From positions 1,550,001-1,614,000 of the forward strand of contig NZ_CP046804.1 in assembly GCF_009763805.1 (NCBI RefSeq): a stretch of 64,000 nt of DNA. Direction: 5' to 3'. Positions 9,475 to 19,726 of the stretch are shown here, piece by piece (the first letter of the stretch is position 1; every line of letters begins with the position of its first letter). The notes beneath the pieces were generated by a model, which searched no databases, was not told where the DNA came from, and was given only the letters and a program-made list of their open reading frames with translations. Source of the DNA: Vibrio cidicii. GTDB taxonomy: Bacteria > Pseudomonadota > Gammaproteobacteria > Enterobacterales > Vibrionaceae. A program made the position numbers and the translations under genes.

Positions 9475-10851
9475 CTAATCTTCGATGAGATTTCGCATCC
9501 ATTTGCGGCTGACGATGCGATATAAAACACCGACCCACTTAACCATTTCTTCCACCAAAAACAGCAGATATACCCACACAGGCGACACTTCAAGGTAGAT
9601 AGCTGCAAACGCAGCCAATGGAATACCAATAACCCACTGAGCGAGTAGATCCTGATAGAGGCAGAATTTCACATCGCCGCCCGCACGCAACACACCAACA
9701 ATCGCCATCATCGGCAGCGATCTCAGTACAACGGCGACGCAAAGCACCATCATGAAACTGCTCTGCCAGTTGTCGAGTTTCTGGGTTAAGGCGCTAAATG
9801 CGTTTAGAATCGACTGGTGAAATAGATACAGCAGCGCTGCGACCACAACCCCAATGATGACGTTCATCAGCACCGTCGCCCATGCTTGATAATAAACGGG
9901 CTCAAAATTTTTCGCCCCCAGTTGATTACCCACCAACACAGCGGCCGCATTGGACAGACCAATCATCATCGCCAGCGAAATTGACTCCACTGGCGTCATC
10001 ACCGACAAAGCAGCAAGCCCTTGCACTCCCGCTTGCCCCATAATGGCATGATAGGCAAAGAGTCCACCTGCCCAAGCCAAGAAGTTAAAGGTTGTGGGTA
10101 ATGAGAGTTTGAGAAAACGAACAATTTTTTTCCAAACAAAGATCGCGCGAACATCCGTACGGCCAAAAGCCAGTAAGTGTTGTTTCGCGTAAAGGTAACC
10201 ATATAACGTTGCCACTTCGATCGCCCCGCTGAGCAAGGTCGCGATTGCTGCACCTTGAATCCCCATTGCTGGCAATCCCCAATGGCCAAAAATCAATAGC
10301 CAATTCAAAAATACGTTGGAGAGAATACCGATACCACTAAAGAAAGTGCTGATACCCGGTTTGTGCATCGCCCTGAGCCCAACCGCCATACTCGCCACAC
10401 AAGCGACACTGAGCATGGTCAACGAGGTGATAACCAAGTATTCGCTGCCGAGTTGATTCACTTGTGACGAATCGGTGGTTAGCGCCATGATCTGCTGAGG
10501 AAAAAGCAGAAAAAGCAGAGCGGTTAACAAAGCAAACACCATCGACACCAGCCAAGTCAACGCCGTACTTTGTCTAACACCGTCTTTATCTCCAGCTCCC
10601 CAATATTGCGCGGTCAGCAGAGCGCCACCGGTGGTGACACCGACCAGCATAATGGTAGTCACAAAGGTCGCTCTGGCCGCAACGCCAACCGCGGCGATCT
10701 CCGCCTCGCCGAGCTGTCCTAGCATCAATACGTCCACCAAACCTCGGCTGGAAAACATCATACTTTGCAGCGCGATTGGCAATGCGATCAGCAGCAGACG
10801 ACGCAAAAACGCCGCATCGGCATGCTTCGCCACCTGAGCAAGAAAGGACAT
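9475..10851 (-). CDS. MATE-family multidrug efflux protein
   Basis: 458 aa with twelve hydrophobic segments arranged as two similar halves, typical of MATE (NorM-type) cation-coupled drug exporters in the inner membrane. The MatE N-terminal signature is visible (ALPIALQSM; RGLVDVLMLGQLGEAEIAAVG). ATG 10851 is the better start: the GAGG ribosome binding site lies five bases before it, and an in-frame GTG two codons upstream (10857) overlaps that site. Divergent from the gene at 10961. Confidence 0.88.
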   Translation of the reverse strand: MSFLAQVAKHADAAFLRRLLLIALPIALQSMMFSSRGLVDVLMLGQLGEAEIAAVGVAARATFVTTIMLVGVTTGGALLTAQYWGAGDKDGVRQSTALTWLVSMVFALLTALLFLLFPQQIMALTTDSSQVNQLGSEYLVITSLTMLSVACVASMAVGLRAMHKPGISTFFSGIGILSNVFLNWLLIFGHWGLPAMGIQGAAIATLLSGAIEVATLYGYLYAKQHLLAFGRTDVRAIFVWKKIVRFLKLSLPTTFNFLAWAGGLFAYHAIMGQAGVQGLAALSVMTPVESISLAMMIGLSNAAAVLVGNQLGAKNFEPVYYQAWATVLMNVIIGVVVAALLYLFHQSILNAFSALTQKLDNWQSSFMMVLCVAVVLRSLPMMAIVGVLRAGGDVKFCLYQDLLAQWVIGIPLAAFAAIYLEVSPVWVYLLFLVEEMVKWVGVLYRIVSRKWMRNLIED

Positions 10852-10960
10852 AGGCACCTCAGATACAACTTATTGAAGAAGCGGAGAAAATAACCGATGA
10901 TTATAACCAATTGGGTGAATAAACCACCAGCTATTTATCCGTTAGTTAAGGGAGAGCACA

Positions 10961-12412
10961 GTGCAAAAAGTATTAGTGTTGGGCGCATCAGGTTACGTTG
11001 GGTCGCAATTAGTGCCACTTCTTTTGGCGCAAGGTTATCAAGTGACGGCCGCCGCGAGACAAATCGACTATCTTAAAGCGCGGGTTAAACCTCATCCGCA
11101 TCTCAACTTTGCTTACCTTGATCTTGCAGATCAACGCGCGGCTCAAGCGCTCATCCCACACTTTGACCTGATCTATTTTCTGGTTCATGGCATGGCCCAA
11201 GGGCACGATTTTATTGATTATGAACTCTCCCTTGCTGACCATTTTTATCAAGCCCTGCTGGGAAGCCGCGTCAAACAGGTGATTTATCTAAGCGCACTTC
11301 AGCCGCAAAGTGGCAGTTCAGCCCATCTTCAAGCGCGAAAAATGACCGGCGATGTGCTGCGCAAAGCAGGGATTCCGATTATTGAACTGCGTGCTGGGGT
11401 GATTATCGGTCCGGGATCCGCCGCCTTTGAAATCATGCGTGATTTTGTCTATCACTTGCCTCTATTGATCACCCCAAAATGGGTTGAATCGAAAGCTAAT
11501 CCGATCGCACTGGAAAACCTTAACTACTATCTGGTGCGATTAGCCGAAGAAACCCACGCCACTCATGCAATCTACGAAGCGGGTGGACCAGATACACTGA
11601 GCTATCGCGAGCAATTTCGCCTCATCTGCCAAGCGACAAAGCGCCCTTTTCGCCTTTTTCCGACGGCGCTCCTGACTCCAAAGATGGCCTCATACTGGCT
11701 TGGGCTAATTACTTCGGTCCCTTCGAGCATTGGTAGCGCCCTTTTAGCTGGGCTAGAACATGACTATGTAGCAAACAGCGCAGAGTTGCGGCAAAAGTAC
11801 CCACAAGCCTTGCTCTCATACCAGCAGGCGGTTGAACAAGCAATTGAGCAAGAAGGCACCTTTGTTAGAAGTAATGTCTGGGGTTTTGAACCCGAGGCAT
11901 TACAACGCTGGCAGCCGGGTTACGGCTATTACGCGAAAAAAGCAGGTGCCAGCATTCAAACCCAAGCCTCTGCCGAGGCACTTTGGCAATGGGTGGAAAA
12001 AATAGGCAGTCGGGAGCAAGGCTACTATTTTGCTACGTCACTGTGGCGAACACGTGAGTGGCTTGATGTGCTATTCGGCGGCAAAAGACCGATTCGCCGC
12101 GCCCCATCTGGGCCGGAGCTTAAAGTCGGTGATTACATCGACTCTTGGAAAGTGATCCGCTGCGAGAAACCGCATTTTCTTTCTCTGTTCTTTGGTATGA
12201 AAGGCCCCGGGCTCGGGCGGCTGGAGTTCACTATCGACGATCACGGACACTACCGCCAACTCACGGTCACCGCTTGGTGGCATCCGCAAGGTTTTCGCGG
12301 GCTGATCTATTGGTTTGCCATGATGCCCGCCCACTTGTTTGTTTTTAATGGTATGGTCAAAGTCATCGCCAGAAAAGCACTCTCGCTTAACCGCAACAAA
12401 AAAGGCGCTTAA
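10961..12412 (+). CDS. NAD(P)-binding SDR with C-terminal DUF2867
   Basis: 483 aa, starting at GTG 10961 with GGAGAG upstream. The N-terminal Rossmann fold carries the GASGYVGSQLV nucleotide-binding motif (residues 8-18) and resembles YbjT-like atypical short-chain dehydrogenases. From about residue 330 a DUF2867 domain follows, ending in a hydrophobic segment (GLIYWFAMMPAHLFVF). Substrate unknown. Confidence 0.8.
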   Translation: MQKVLVLGASGYVGSQLVPLLLAQGYQVTAAARQIDYLKARVKPHPHLNFAYLDLADQRAAQALIPHFDLIYFLVHGMAQGHDFIDYELSLADHFYQALLGSRVKQVIYLSALQPQSGSSAHLQARKMTGDVLRKAGIPIIELRAGVIIGPGSAAFEIMRDFVYHLPLLITPKWVESKANPIALENLNYYLVRLAEETHATHAIYEAGGPDTLSYREQFRLICQATKRPFRLFPTALLTPKMASYWLGLITSVPSSIGSALLAGLEHDYVANSAELRQKYPQALLSYQQAVEQAIEQEGTFVRSNVWGFEPEALQRWQPGYGYYAKKAGASIQTQASAEALWQWVEKIGSREQGYYFATSLWRTREWLDVLFGGKRPIRRAPSGPELKVGDYIDSWKVIRCEKPHFLSLFFGMKGPGLGRLEFTIDDHGHYRQLTVTAWWHPQGFRGLIYWFAMMPAHLFVFNGMVKVIARKALSLNRNKKGA

Positions 12413-12425
12413 TCACAGCGCCTTA
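12402..12425. terminator. Convergent terminator hairpin
   Basis: AAGGCGC pairs with GCGCCTT across the SDR stop codon. It lies between two convergent genes and has a short A/T flank on each side. Confidence 0.5.
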
Positions 12426-12436
12426 GAAAATGGTGG

Positions 12437-13096
12437 TCAGCATTGAAAACTAAGCGGAATTTCCGCCAGCTGATTGCCTAAATTGGCCGGAAAAATCAGG
12501 TACTCGCCATGGTATTTCACGTTCGACTTGTAATCCGTCACCTTGTGTACCATAAATCCTGCCTCAGTGGCCTTTGCGACAAACTCGGCGTGATTGCCCC
12601 GTACAAACCAACTCATCGGTTTCACTAAGGTGTCGCCATCGAAGCAGCTTTCACACTGCTGGGCGCAAAGCGCCAATGAGTGTTGGCCTTCGGTAAAAAT
12701 CTGCACTTTGCCACAGCCCACTAACGGCTCGGCCGTGGAAACTTCCCAGTCGGCTTGCTCCATCTGATCTAAAAACGCTTCTATCTGCTTATCGGTAATC
12801 ACCGCAGGCTCTTTGTCTGCCGAGAAAAAAGAGGCATAAAATGCGGAGATGCGCTTAAAAGTCGGCAATAGTGCGGCATCGTTGCCTTTCGAGCGACCAG
12901 CCTTTTGCCAGCGAGTCAGATCATCGACGACGCAGCGGTGAAAACGCTGTGCTTTCAGCGCCTTGGTCACCCAGCGCACGAGAAAGTGGTTGTTCGCGAC
13001 TGGCGCGTCTGCCAGTTTACCTGCGCGATGCTCCGCTTCTAGCTCTTGCAGCGCGGTATTCACCAGTCGTTGAATTTCCGTTGTGTAGTTCGACAT
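12437..13096 (-). CDS. DUF2913 family protein
   Basis: 219 aa from ATG 13096. Looks like the DUF2913 family known from Vibrio and relatives, with no known function. It has three clustered Cys residues (CAQQCESC near residue 150) but no signal peptide. The ATG overlaps the bcr stop (TAATG), so it is coupled to bcr; an in-frame upstream codon at 13174 would lie inside bcr and is not needed. Confidence 0.75.
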   Translation of the reverse strand: MSNYTTEIQRLVNTALQELEAEHRAGKLADAPVANNHFLVRWVTKALKAQRFHRCVVDDLTRWQKAGRSKGNDAALLPTFKRISAFYASFFSADKEPAVITDKQIEAFLDQMEQADWEVSTAEPLVGCGKVQIFTEGQHSLALCAQQCESCFDGDTLVKPMSWFVRGNHAEFVAKATEAGFMVHKVTDYKSNVKYHGEYLIFPANLGNQLAEIPLSFQC

Positions 13097-14299
13097 TATG
13101 CTTTTCTTCCGAATATCCAGTAAAAGAGGGCTGACAGCAACGAACAGGCTGACATCACCAAAATCATCGGCCACGTAACAGCGGATGGCAACGCAGCCAC
13201 CAGCGCACCAACCAGCGAACCTGTGCCAAAACGCAGAGTGCCAGCCAGAGAAGAAGCGGTTCCCGCCATCTGCGGATACCCAGAAAGCAGCAGTGCCATG
13301 GAGTTACTACCGATGGTGGAGAGTGTGCCGATGTAAAGAACCACGAATGGTACCGTGCCCCACAAACCGAGGTCTAGTAGCCAGCTAACAAATAAACCTA
13401 ATCCGGCGACTAATTGTACGCTAAGCCCCAAACGCAGCATAAAATGTGACCCGACTTTCTTCACCATGCGGCCATTTAAACTGGTCATGATGATCATCGC
13501 GACAATATTAAGCCCGAACAGATAGCCAAATTGGTCTGGTGATACGCCATAGATATCAATGTAAACAAACGAACCTGCGGTCAAAAAGGCGAACATGCCA
13601 GAAAATGAGAAAGCTCCAGCCAGCATCAAACCTAGCGCAGTGCTGTTGCTGCACAACTTAGCATAGTTACGTAAGGTGGTTTTAAAGCGCAGGGGTTGAC
13701 GGTTTTCCGCTTTCAGCGTTTCAGGAATTTGCCACCACACCAGCGCAATCACCAAAACAGCAAACCCCGCCAGAAACCCAGAAAATAGAGCGCCAGCCAA
13801 ACCAAACCGCAAGGTGTCCGCCGATCATCGGTGCGACCAAAGGCGCGATGGTGATAACCAAGGTGACAAACGACATCGCCCTAGCGAAGTCTTCTCTGTC
13901 AAACATGTCGCGCACCACGGCCTGAATGATCACCGCTGCCGCTGCTCCGGCAAAACCTTGCGCGGCACGCACGTAGGTCAGCGAATCAATGCCGTTAGTG
14001 GTTGCACTGACAATCGCCGCTAGGCCAAAAAACAGCACGCCAAGGATCAGTACCGGGCGACGACCGAAGCTATCCGAGAGTGGGCCGTGAATCAACTGCC
14101 CCAATGCAAAGCCTGCGGTATAAGCCGTCAGAGTCAACTGCACCGCACCGGCATCCACACCAAGATCTTTGGCAATTGTCGGCATGGATGGCAAATACAT
14201 ATCAATCGCCAATGGCGTAAGCGCACCAATCGCGCCCAGAACGACAAAAAGGAAAAAACTGATGTGTGATTGTGCAGTCGGTTGTGATTTATCCGTCAT
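13096..14299 (-). CDS. bcr: Bcr/CflA drug-resistance MFS transporter (frameshifted in this sequence)
   Basis: Corrected length 400 aa, twelve membrane segments. Motif A of drug MFS exporters is visible as GPLSDSFGRRPVL (about residue 72), and IDMYLPSMP near residue 32 is the Bcr/CflA hallmark. The frame breaks at GAAAC 13773-13777; dropping one A gives continuous sequence through SIFWV-LAGFAVL. Gene order radD / rsuA-bcr is the same as in E. coli (yejH-rsuA-bcr), which supports the name. Confidence 0.85.
13773..13777. other. Frameshift site GAAAC in bcr
   Basis: Minus strand reads GGGTTTCTGG where GGGTTCTGG keeps the frame. Confidence 0.85.
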
Positions 14300-14510
14300 T
14301 TATTCTCCCGAAAAATGGGTTAGGAATAAGCTTGACGCTGCAACGCCACCGATTAGGTTGACTCTCTATCGTCGTCAGAGCAGAGCTGACACAGATTGGT
14401 AATCGAGGAACGCTAGGAATGTCGCATTGCAGCCAGAAAAGACTTGATTCTGAAAACTCCGCGCCATGAAAGAGCGGAAAAACTGCCCATATTGTGATAC
14501 AGATCAAGCC

Positions 14511-14536
14511 TAAAAACTAGTTCCATTTAGGAACTA
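14511..14536 (-). terminator. rsuA terminator
   Basis: TAGTTCC-ATTTA-GGAACTA (14518-14536) is a perfect 7-bp hairpin directly after the rsuA stop. On the minus strand it is followed by GTTTTTA. The same interval, up to bcr (14300), also has a weak CRP-like half-site pair at 14492-14505 (TGTGA, six bases, TCA). Confidence 0.7.
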
Positions 14537-14538
14537 AA

Positions 14539-15240
14539 TCATTTCCAAACCGAGTCTATTTCTTCCTGAGTCAGATAACGGTACTCGCCCGGTTCGAGAT
14601 TTTCATCCAGCACGATCTCCCCCACTCGCTCACGGTGCAACTGCTCGACTTTGTTACCCAGCGCGGCAAACATGCGTTTTACTTGATGATACTTGCCCTC
14701 GTGAATCGTCAGCAGCAGCTCATTCTCTGCTTGATTCACAACCGTCATCTGCGCAGGTAAGGTGAGCTCCTTTTCATTGCGCAGTTGAATACCTGCCGCC
14801 AGCTTTTCCTGATAGTCGCTGCCAATCGGGTCGGCGAGCCAAACACGATACGTTTTGTCGCACTTGTGCTTTGGTGACGTGATGCGGTGGGACCACTTGC
14901 CGTCATCGGTGATTAACACCAAGCCAGTGGTATCGACGTCCAAGCGGCCAGCAAAGTGAAGCTCGTCCATTTTGATTTCGTCCAGCAGCACAAAAGCCGT
15001 ATGGTTGAAACCATCTTCGTGAGAACACACAAACCCTTCTGGCTTATACAGCATGATGTAACGTGGCCCCTGTACGGCCAGCTCGCGACCTTGCCATTCA
15101 ACCACACTTTGCTCAGAGACTTTGAACGCACCGCTTTTTTGTACCTGTTCATCGACAGTGACTTCACCGCTTTTCAGGATTTTTGTCGCCTCTTTTCGTG
15201 TCGCGCCCAGCGCATCACAAAGAAATTTATCTAAACGCAT
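14539..15240 (-). CDS. rsuA: 16S rRNA pseudouridine-516 synthase RsuA
   Basis: 233 aa, the usual RsuA size. An S4 RNA-binding domain occupies the N terminus (MRLDKFLCDALGATRKEA). The catalytic domain has GRLDVDTTGL near residue 100, whose Asp is the nucleophile, and the KYHQVKRM motif. It isomerises U516 in 16S rRNA during 30S assembly. Divergent from radD; bcr lies just upstream on the same strand. Confidence 0.93.
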   Translation of the reverse strand: MRLDKFLCDALGATRKEATKILKSGEVTVDEQVQKSGAFKVSEQSVVEWQGRELAVQGPRYIMLYKPEGFVCSHEDGFNHTAFVLLDEIKMDELHFAGRLDVDTTGLVLITDDGKWSHRITSPKHKCDKTYRVWLADPIGSDYQEKLAAGIQLRNEKELTLPAQMTVVNQAENELLLTIHEGKYHQVKRMFAALGNKVEQLHRERVGEIVLDENLEPGEYRYLTQEEIDSVWK

Positions 15241-15313
15241 GAATACCTCAACTGGTTAAGGTCGGGTATTATAGCGACCCTGCAAAGAATAGTTGAGTGA
15301 TTTCACCGTTTTC

Positions 15314-17059
15314 ATGTACACCCTCAGACCCTATCAAGCCGACTCGGTCAAAGCCGTTATCCACTACTTTCGTCAGCACTCCACGCCAGCGGTGATCGTG
15401 CTGCCAACAGGCGCAGGCAAAAGTTTGGTGATTGCCGAACTGGCAAGGCTAGCGCGCGGCCGAGTTTTGGTGCTGGCACATGTCAAAGAGCTGGTGGAAC
15501 AAAACCACGCCAAGTACGAAGGATACGGGCTCCAGGGCTCGGTATTCTCCGCTGGGCTAGGTCGCAAAGAGACGCAGCATCAAGTGGTTTTTGCCTCGGT
15601 GCAGTCGGTGGTGCGCAACTTGGAATCTTTTCGCAACCAGTTCTCTCTGCTGGTGATCGATGAGTGCCATCGTGTTCCGGAAGATAAAGAGAGCAGTTAT
15701 CAGAAAGTGATCTCGCACCTAAAAGAGCTTAATCCGGGGATGAAAATACTCGGTCTGACCGCCACGCCTTATCGCCTCGGCGTCGGTTGGATTTATCAGT
15801 ACCACACCCGCGGGCAAGTGCGTAGCGAAGAGCCACGCTTTTTCCGCGATTGCATATTCGAATTGCCGATACGTTATTTGCTCGACGAAGGTTTTCTCAC
15901 TCCAGCGCGAATGATGGATGCGCCTGTGCTCTCGTATGACTTCTCCCAGCTAAAACCCGCCAATACCGGGCGCTATAAAGAAGCTGAACTGGATATGGTG
16001 ATCGATAACGCCAAACGCGCCACGCCGCAAATTGTTCAGCAAATCCTCCAACTTGCCCAGCAGCGGCAAGGGGTGATGATCTTCGCAGCCACCGTCAGAC
16101 ACGCGCAAGAAATTCATCACTTGTTGCCAGAAAATGACACCGCGCTTGTGATTGGCGATACACCAACACCAGAGCGAGACGCGATTATTCGCCAATTTAA
16201 AGCGCGTGAAATAAAGTTTCTCGTCAATGTTTCGGTACTGACCACCGGCTTTGACGCGCCGCACGTCGATCTCATCGCTATTTTGCGCCCAACTGAATCG
16301 ATTAGTCTTTATCAACAAATTGTCGGTCGCGGTCTGCGGTTGGCCCCGGGCAAAGAAGAGTGCTTGGTGCTTGACTACGCAGGCAATAATTACGATCTGT
16401 ATCAGCCCGAAGTGGGTGACCCGAAACCCGACTCTGACAGCGAAATCATTACCATTCCCTGCCCCGCCTGCGGCTTTAACAATAATTTTTGGGGCAAGTT
16501 AGACAGCAACGGTTTTTTACTTGAGCACTTTGGCCGTCGCTGCCAAGGCTATTTCACCGACGAAGAGAGCGGCGAACGCGAACATTGCGGCTACCGTTTT
16601 CGCGCTAAGTATTGCAACGAATGTGGCGCGGATAACGACATCGCAGCGCGAATTTGTCACGAGTGCGATGCGACCTTGGTGGACCCTGACAAAAAGCTCA
16701 AAGAAGCCCTCAATCTAAAAGACGCTTTGGTGTTTGAATGCCTTGAGATGGTGCTCAGCGTTCATAAAACGGCGCAAGGAAAATCCCAGTTAAAGGTCAG
16801 CTATTTGGGCGAAAACCAAGCTCAGGTGCATGAATTTTGGTCCCTCACCACCCACAAGCAGAAGGCCATGTTCAAGAGTCAGTTTGTTCGTCCACACTTA
16901 GCGGACAAACATCGGCCCTTTGACGATGCCACGCCAAGCAAAGTGGTCGCTAATCAACATCGTTTTCGGCCACCACAGTTTGTGATCGCCCGTAAAAGCG
17001 GCCGTTTTTGGAAAATGCGCGACAAGATTTTTGAAGATGAACTACAAAACCGTCCGTAA
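15314..17059 (+). CDS. radD: DNA repair helicase RadD (YejH)
   Basis: 581 aa. A superfamily 2 helicase: Walker A PTGAGKS (about residue 37), DECH box (VIDECHRVP), motif III LTATPYR, and motif VI QIVGRGLR. The C-terminal third has four Cys pairs (CPACGF, CNECGADND, CHECDAT), a zinc-ribbon feature of RadD, which aids RecA-mediated recombination and crossover repair. ATG 15314 gives MYTLRPYQ, the standard start; an in-frame upstream codon at 15293 lies in the rsuA-radD gap and lacks a binding site. Confidence 0.92.
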   Translation: MYTLRPYQADSVKAVIHYFRQHSTPAVIVLPTGAGKSLVIAELARLARGRVLVLAHVKELVEQNHAKYEGYGLQGSVFSAGLGRKETQHQVVFASVQSVVRNLESFRNQFSLLVIDECHRVPEDKESSYQKVISHLKELNPGMKILGLTATPYRLGVGWIYQYHTRGQVRSEEPRFFRDCIFELPIRYLLDEGFLTPARMMDAPVLSYDFSQLKPANTGRYKEAELDMVIDNAKRATPQIVQQILQLAQQRQGVMIFAATVRHAQEIHHLLPENDTALVIGDTPTPERDAIIRQFKAREIKFLVNVSVLTTGFDAPHVDLIAILRPTESISLYQQIVGRGLRLAPGKEECLVLDYAGNNYDLYQPEVGDPKPDSDSEIITIPCPACGFNNNFWGKLDSNGFLLEHFGRRCQGYFTDEESGEREHCGYRFRAKYCNECGADNDIAARICHECDATLVDPDKKLKEALNLKDALVFECLEMVLSVHKTAQGKSQLKVSYLGENQAQVHEFWSLTTHKQKAMFKSQFVRPHLADKHRPFDDATPSKVVANQHRFRPPQFVIARKSGRFWKMRDKIFEDELQNRP

Positions 17060-17140
17060 ACCCCATCCCGTGGGCAAGTTCACTTTCTATTCATCTTGCC
17101 AGTTTTATACTCGGGCAACTTTGTAATGTAGGGGCCGGAT

Positions 17141-17530
17141 ATGCGAAACCGAACACTGGCGCTTGCGCTGATACTCCCTTGTATGCTGACCATGCCAGCA
17201 TTCGCCAGCAACGACACACAAAATGGGCACGAACTCATCCAAGATGCTTATAAAGAAGGCGCGCGCATCGAATTTGATGAGGATCAGGATGAAGTGTACG
17301 ACGCGGTAAAAAAAGGGTTGATTAAGCCCTTCTCTGAACTCTATGCCACCGTGGACAAGCAGCTCAATGGACGTTTAATTAAAGTAGAACTTGAAGAAGA
17401 CGACAATGAGTGGGTGTATGAGCTTAAATTAGTGCATGAGAACAATGTCATTAAAGTCGAGTACAACGCGACCACTTTAGAATTGATGTCAATCAAAGGT
17501 CGCAATTTGCAAGATGTGATCAAAAAATAG
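17141..17530 (+). CDS. PepSY-domain periplasmic protein
   Basis: 129 aa with a signal peptide (residues 1-22, cut after AFA). The mature part is a PepSY-like fold (GRLIKVELEEDDNEWVYELK and the EYNATTLELMSIKG strand). It lies 12 bases upstream of a response regulator and so probably forms one operon with the two-component pair, where such proteins can modulate a sensor in the periplasm. That role is inference. Confidence 0.82.
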   Translation: MRNRTLALALILPCMLTMPAFASNDTQNGHELIQDAYKEGARIEFDEDQDEVYDAVKKGLIKPFSELYATVDKQLNGRLIKVELEEDDNEWVYELKLVHENNVIKVEYNATTLELMSIKGRNLQDVIKK

Positions 17531-17542
17531 AGTGTCTTATCG

Positions 17543-18202
17543 ATGAAAATTTTAGTTGTTGAAGACGAGCCGCGTTTGGGTGAGCAAATTATTCAATCCC
17601 TTGAGCAAACAGGATGGGTACCAGAGTTATCGCAAGATGGCATTGACGCCCTCTACCGGGCCACGTCCGAAGAGTGGGATGCGATCGTGCTTGATTTGGG
17701 GCTGCCCAAATTAGATGGGCTTACTGTTCTTAAGGGCATACGTGACGAAAACATTAACACACCCGTCGTTATTTTAAGCGCACGTGACACCTTAACCCAG
17801 CGCGTCGAAGGGTTGAACGCGGGTGCCGACGATTATCTCACCAAGCCGTTTGAGATGCTCGAGCTGATCGCGCGTATTCGAGCACAACTTCGCCGAGCCT
17901 CTGGTAACGCTTCACCTGTGATGCAAGTGGGCGATTTGAGCCTCGACACCCGCTCTTCCAAGGTGATGTGGCAAGGCCAGCCTGTCAGCTTAACCGCGCT
18001 TGAGTATAAGGTGGTCGCTTATTTTGTACACAACGCTGACAAAGTGATCTCCCGCACTGAATTAGTTGAGCACATTTATAAACAAGACTTTGACCGCGAC
18101 TCCAATACAATCGAGGTGTTTATCGGTCGTATCCGCAAAAAAATCGCGCCAAACATTATCAAAACCGTACGCGGCTTAGGATACCAACTTGATGCCAGCT
18201 AA
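17543..18202 (+). CDS. OmpR/PhoP-family response regulator
   Basis: 219 aa. Receiver domain with acidic pocket (VEDEPR, residues 6-11), phospho-acceptor Asp in IVLDLGLPK (about residue 51) and the conserved Lys in LTKPF. A winged-helix DNA-binding domain follows (RGLGYQLD end). Sequence type resembles PhoP/QseB/CarR-like regulators; I cannot fix which. It overlaps the kinase gene by 11 bases. Confidence 0.9.
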   Translation: MKILVVEDEPRLGEQIIQSLEQTGWVPELSQDGIDALYRATSEEWDAIVLDLGLPKLDGLTVLKGIRDENINTPVVILSARDTLTQRVEGLNAGADDYLTKPFEMLELIARIRAQLRRASGNASPVMQVGDLSLDTRSSKVMWQGQPVSLTALEYKVVAYFVHNADKVISRTELVEHIYKQDFDRDSNTIEVFIGRIRKKIAPNIIKTVRGLGYQLDAS

Positions 18203-19529
18203 ACTGGACTTACTAAAAAGCCTTAGCCTTAAGCGGCGCCTCTTTTTCGCTTCATTTCTCTGGGTTAGCTCAATGCTTCTTGCCGCAGGTGTGGGTATTC
18301 CCACGCTCGTCAAAGAGTATTTAGTCAATGATATTAAAGGCCAATTGCAGCTTGCTTTGGACGAAATCGCCGCTAACTTAGAAGCAAATGCTCAAGGCAA
18401 TTTAGTGCTCCCTGTGCGTCTTTCTGATCCTCGTTTCAGCCAGCCCTACAGTGGACTCTATTGGAACGCGATATCCGGTGAGCAAACTCTGCGCTCCCGC
18501 TCACTGTGGGACAGAAATATCCAAACCAAAGCAACACCGCTTGGTCAGCGGCTCACTGGTGCCAAAGGGGAAAACTTGATAACGATAGAACAACGTATGT
18601 ACCTACCTGAGTTTTCGACCCCAATTACCATTGTCATTGGCATGGATGAGACGCCCGTCAAAGAGACCTTGCGCCAACTTACGAAACAGTTATGGATGAT
18701 CCTTGGGCTGCTGCTCTTTGGTGTCATGAGCGTGATTGGTATACAGATCGCTTGGTCATTTCGCCCACTCAATAAACTGCAACAAGAACTCAAAGCATTA
18801 AAATCAGGCCAGCAAGATCAGTTGCAAGAGAGCTACCCCGCGGAAGTCTCACCGCTGATTAAAGATCTCAACGCCCTCTTGTTTCACTATCAGGAACTGT
18901 TGCAGCGCGCACGTCACCATGCTGGTAACCTGTCCCATTCCCTAAAAACACCGCTTTCGGTGCTGAAAAATGAAATATCGCAACTCAACGAACAAGAACG
19001 ACATCAACTCTCACTGCCGTTGCAACAGATCCAAAACCACATCGATTATCACTTGAGTCGGGCAAGAATGGCGGGAGCCATGAACATCCTCTCTGTCAAA
19101 TCCAACCCAAGCCAACGTGTCGACGCCATCGCTATGGCGTTTGATAAAGTCTACGCCAAGCGAGAAATCACACTGGTCAATGAACTGGATGATGAACTCG
19201 ACGTTGCGGTTGAGCAAAGTGATTTGGACGAGATGATAGGTAACTTGCTGGAAAACAGTTACAAGTGGGCTAATAGTTTCATTCGCATCCAGGCAATCCG
19301 CCAACACAGCACCATCAACATTGTAATTGAAGACGATGGGCCAGGCATCGAAGCAAAGCACCTTGAACGGGTGATCCATCGCGGTGTCAGACTGGATGAG
19401 ACCACCGCAGGTACAGGGCTTGGACTGAACATCGTCTCCGAAATGGCGCACAGTTATCGAGGTCAGCTAACGCTAGAGAAAAGCCAGTTTGGCGGTTTAA
19501 AAGCCATTTTGTCCCTCAAATCGGCATAA
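18192..19529 (+). CDS. PhoQ-like sensor histidine kinase
   Basis: 445 aa from ATG 18192. Two membrane segments (about residues 17-38 and 160-182) enclose a 120-residue periplasmic sensor region. The H-box GNLSHSLKTPLSVLKNEI is the PhoQ/QseC type, followed by N-box NLLENSYKWAN and the ATP-lid motifs DDGPGI and GTGLGLNIV. It would phosphorylate the preceding regulator. The neighbouring PepSY protein may feed into its periplasmic domain. Confidence 0.88.
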   Translation: MPAKLDLLKSLSLKRRLFFASFLWVSSMLLAAGVGIPTLVKEYLVNDIKGQLQLALDEIAANLEANAQGNLVLPVRLSDPRFSQPYSGLYWNAISGEQTLRSRSLWDRNIQTKATPLGQRLTGAKGENLITIEQRMYLPEFSTPITIVIGMDETPVKETLRQLTKQLWMILGLLLFGVMSVIGIQIAWSFRPLNKLQQELKALKSGQQDQLQESYPAEVSPLIKDLNALLFHYQELLQRARHHAGNLSHSLKTPLSVLKNEISQLNEQERHQLSLPLQQIQNHIDYHLSRARMAGAMNILSVKSNPSQRVDAIAMAFDKVYAKREITLVNELDDELDVAVEQSDLDEMIGNLLENSYKWANSFIRIQAIRQHSTINIVIEDDGPGIEAKHLERVIHRGVRLDETTAGTGLGLNIVSEMAHSYRGQLTLEKSQFGGLKAILSLKSA

Positions 19530-19585
19530 ACCTGCCGTTTCTGACAGAAAAAGCTGAAGCATGGGGGTATTCACAGCAATTTCAG

Positions 19586-19614
19586 TTGCTCATAGCGCAA
19601 TTGAGTGCTAGTAT
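19586..19614 (+). promoter_or_regulatory. Likely rplY promoter
   Basis: TTGCTC (19586-19591), 17-base spacer, TAGTAT (19609-19614), about 110 bases before the rplY ATG. The long leader leaves room for autoregulation by L25, which is not shown by the sequence. Confidence 0.5.
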
Positions 19615-19726
19615 CCGCGCTCGCTTTAATAGGAATCATGATTCCGCTTAAAGCTTTCCCATATATCTGTAAGGTCGCATTACAGAGTATGAAGTTAAAA
19701 ATGTTTACTAATTTGAGAGTAAAACT

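Noticed and set aside
10851..10857. GTG start for the MATE gene (and likewise GTG 50949 for the Mn exporter)
   Set aside because: In both genes the GTG overlaps the GAGG ribosome binding site that serves the ATG two codons later.
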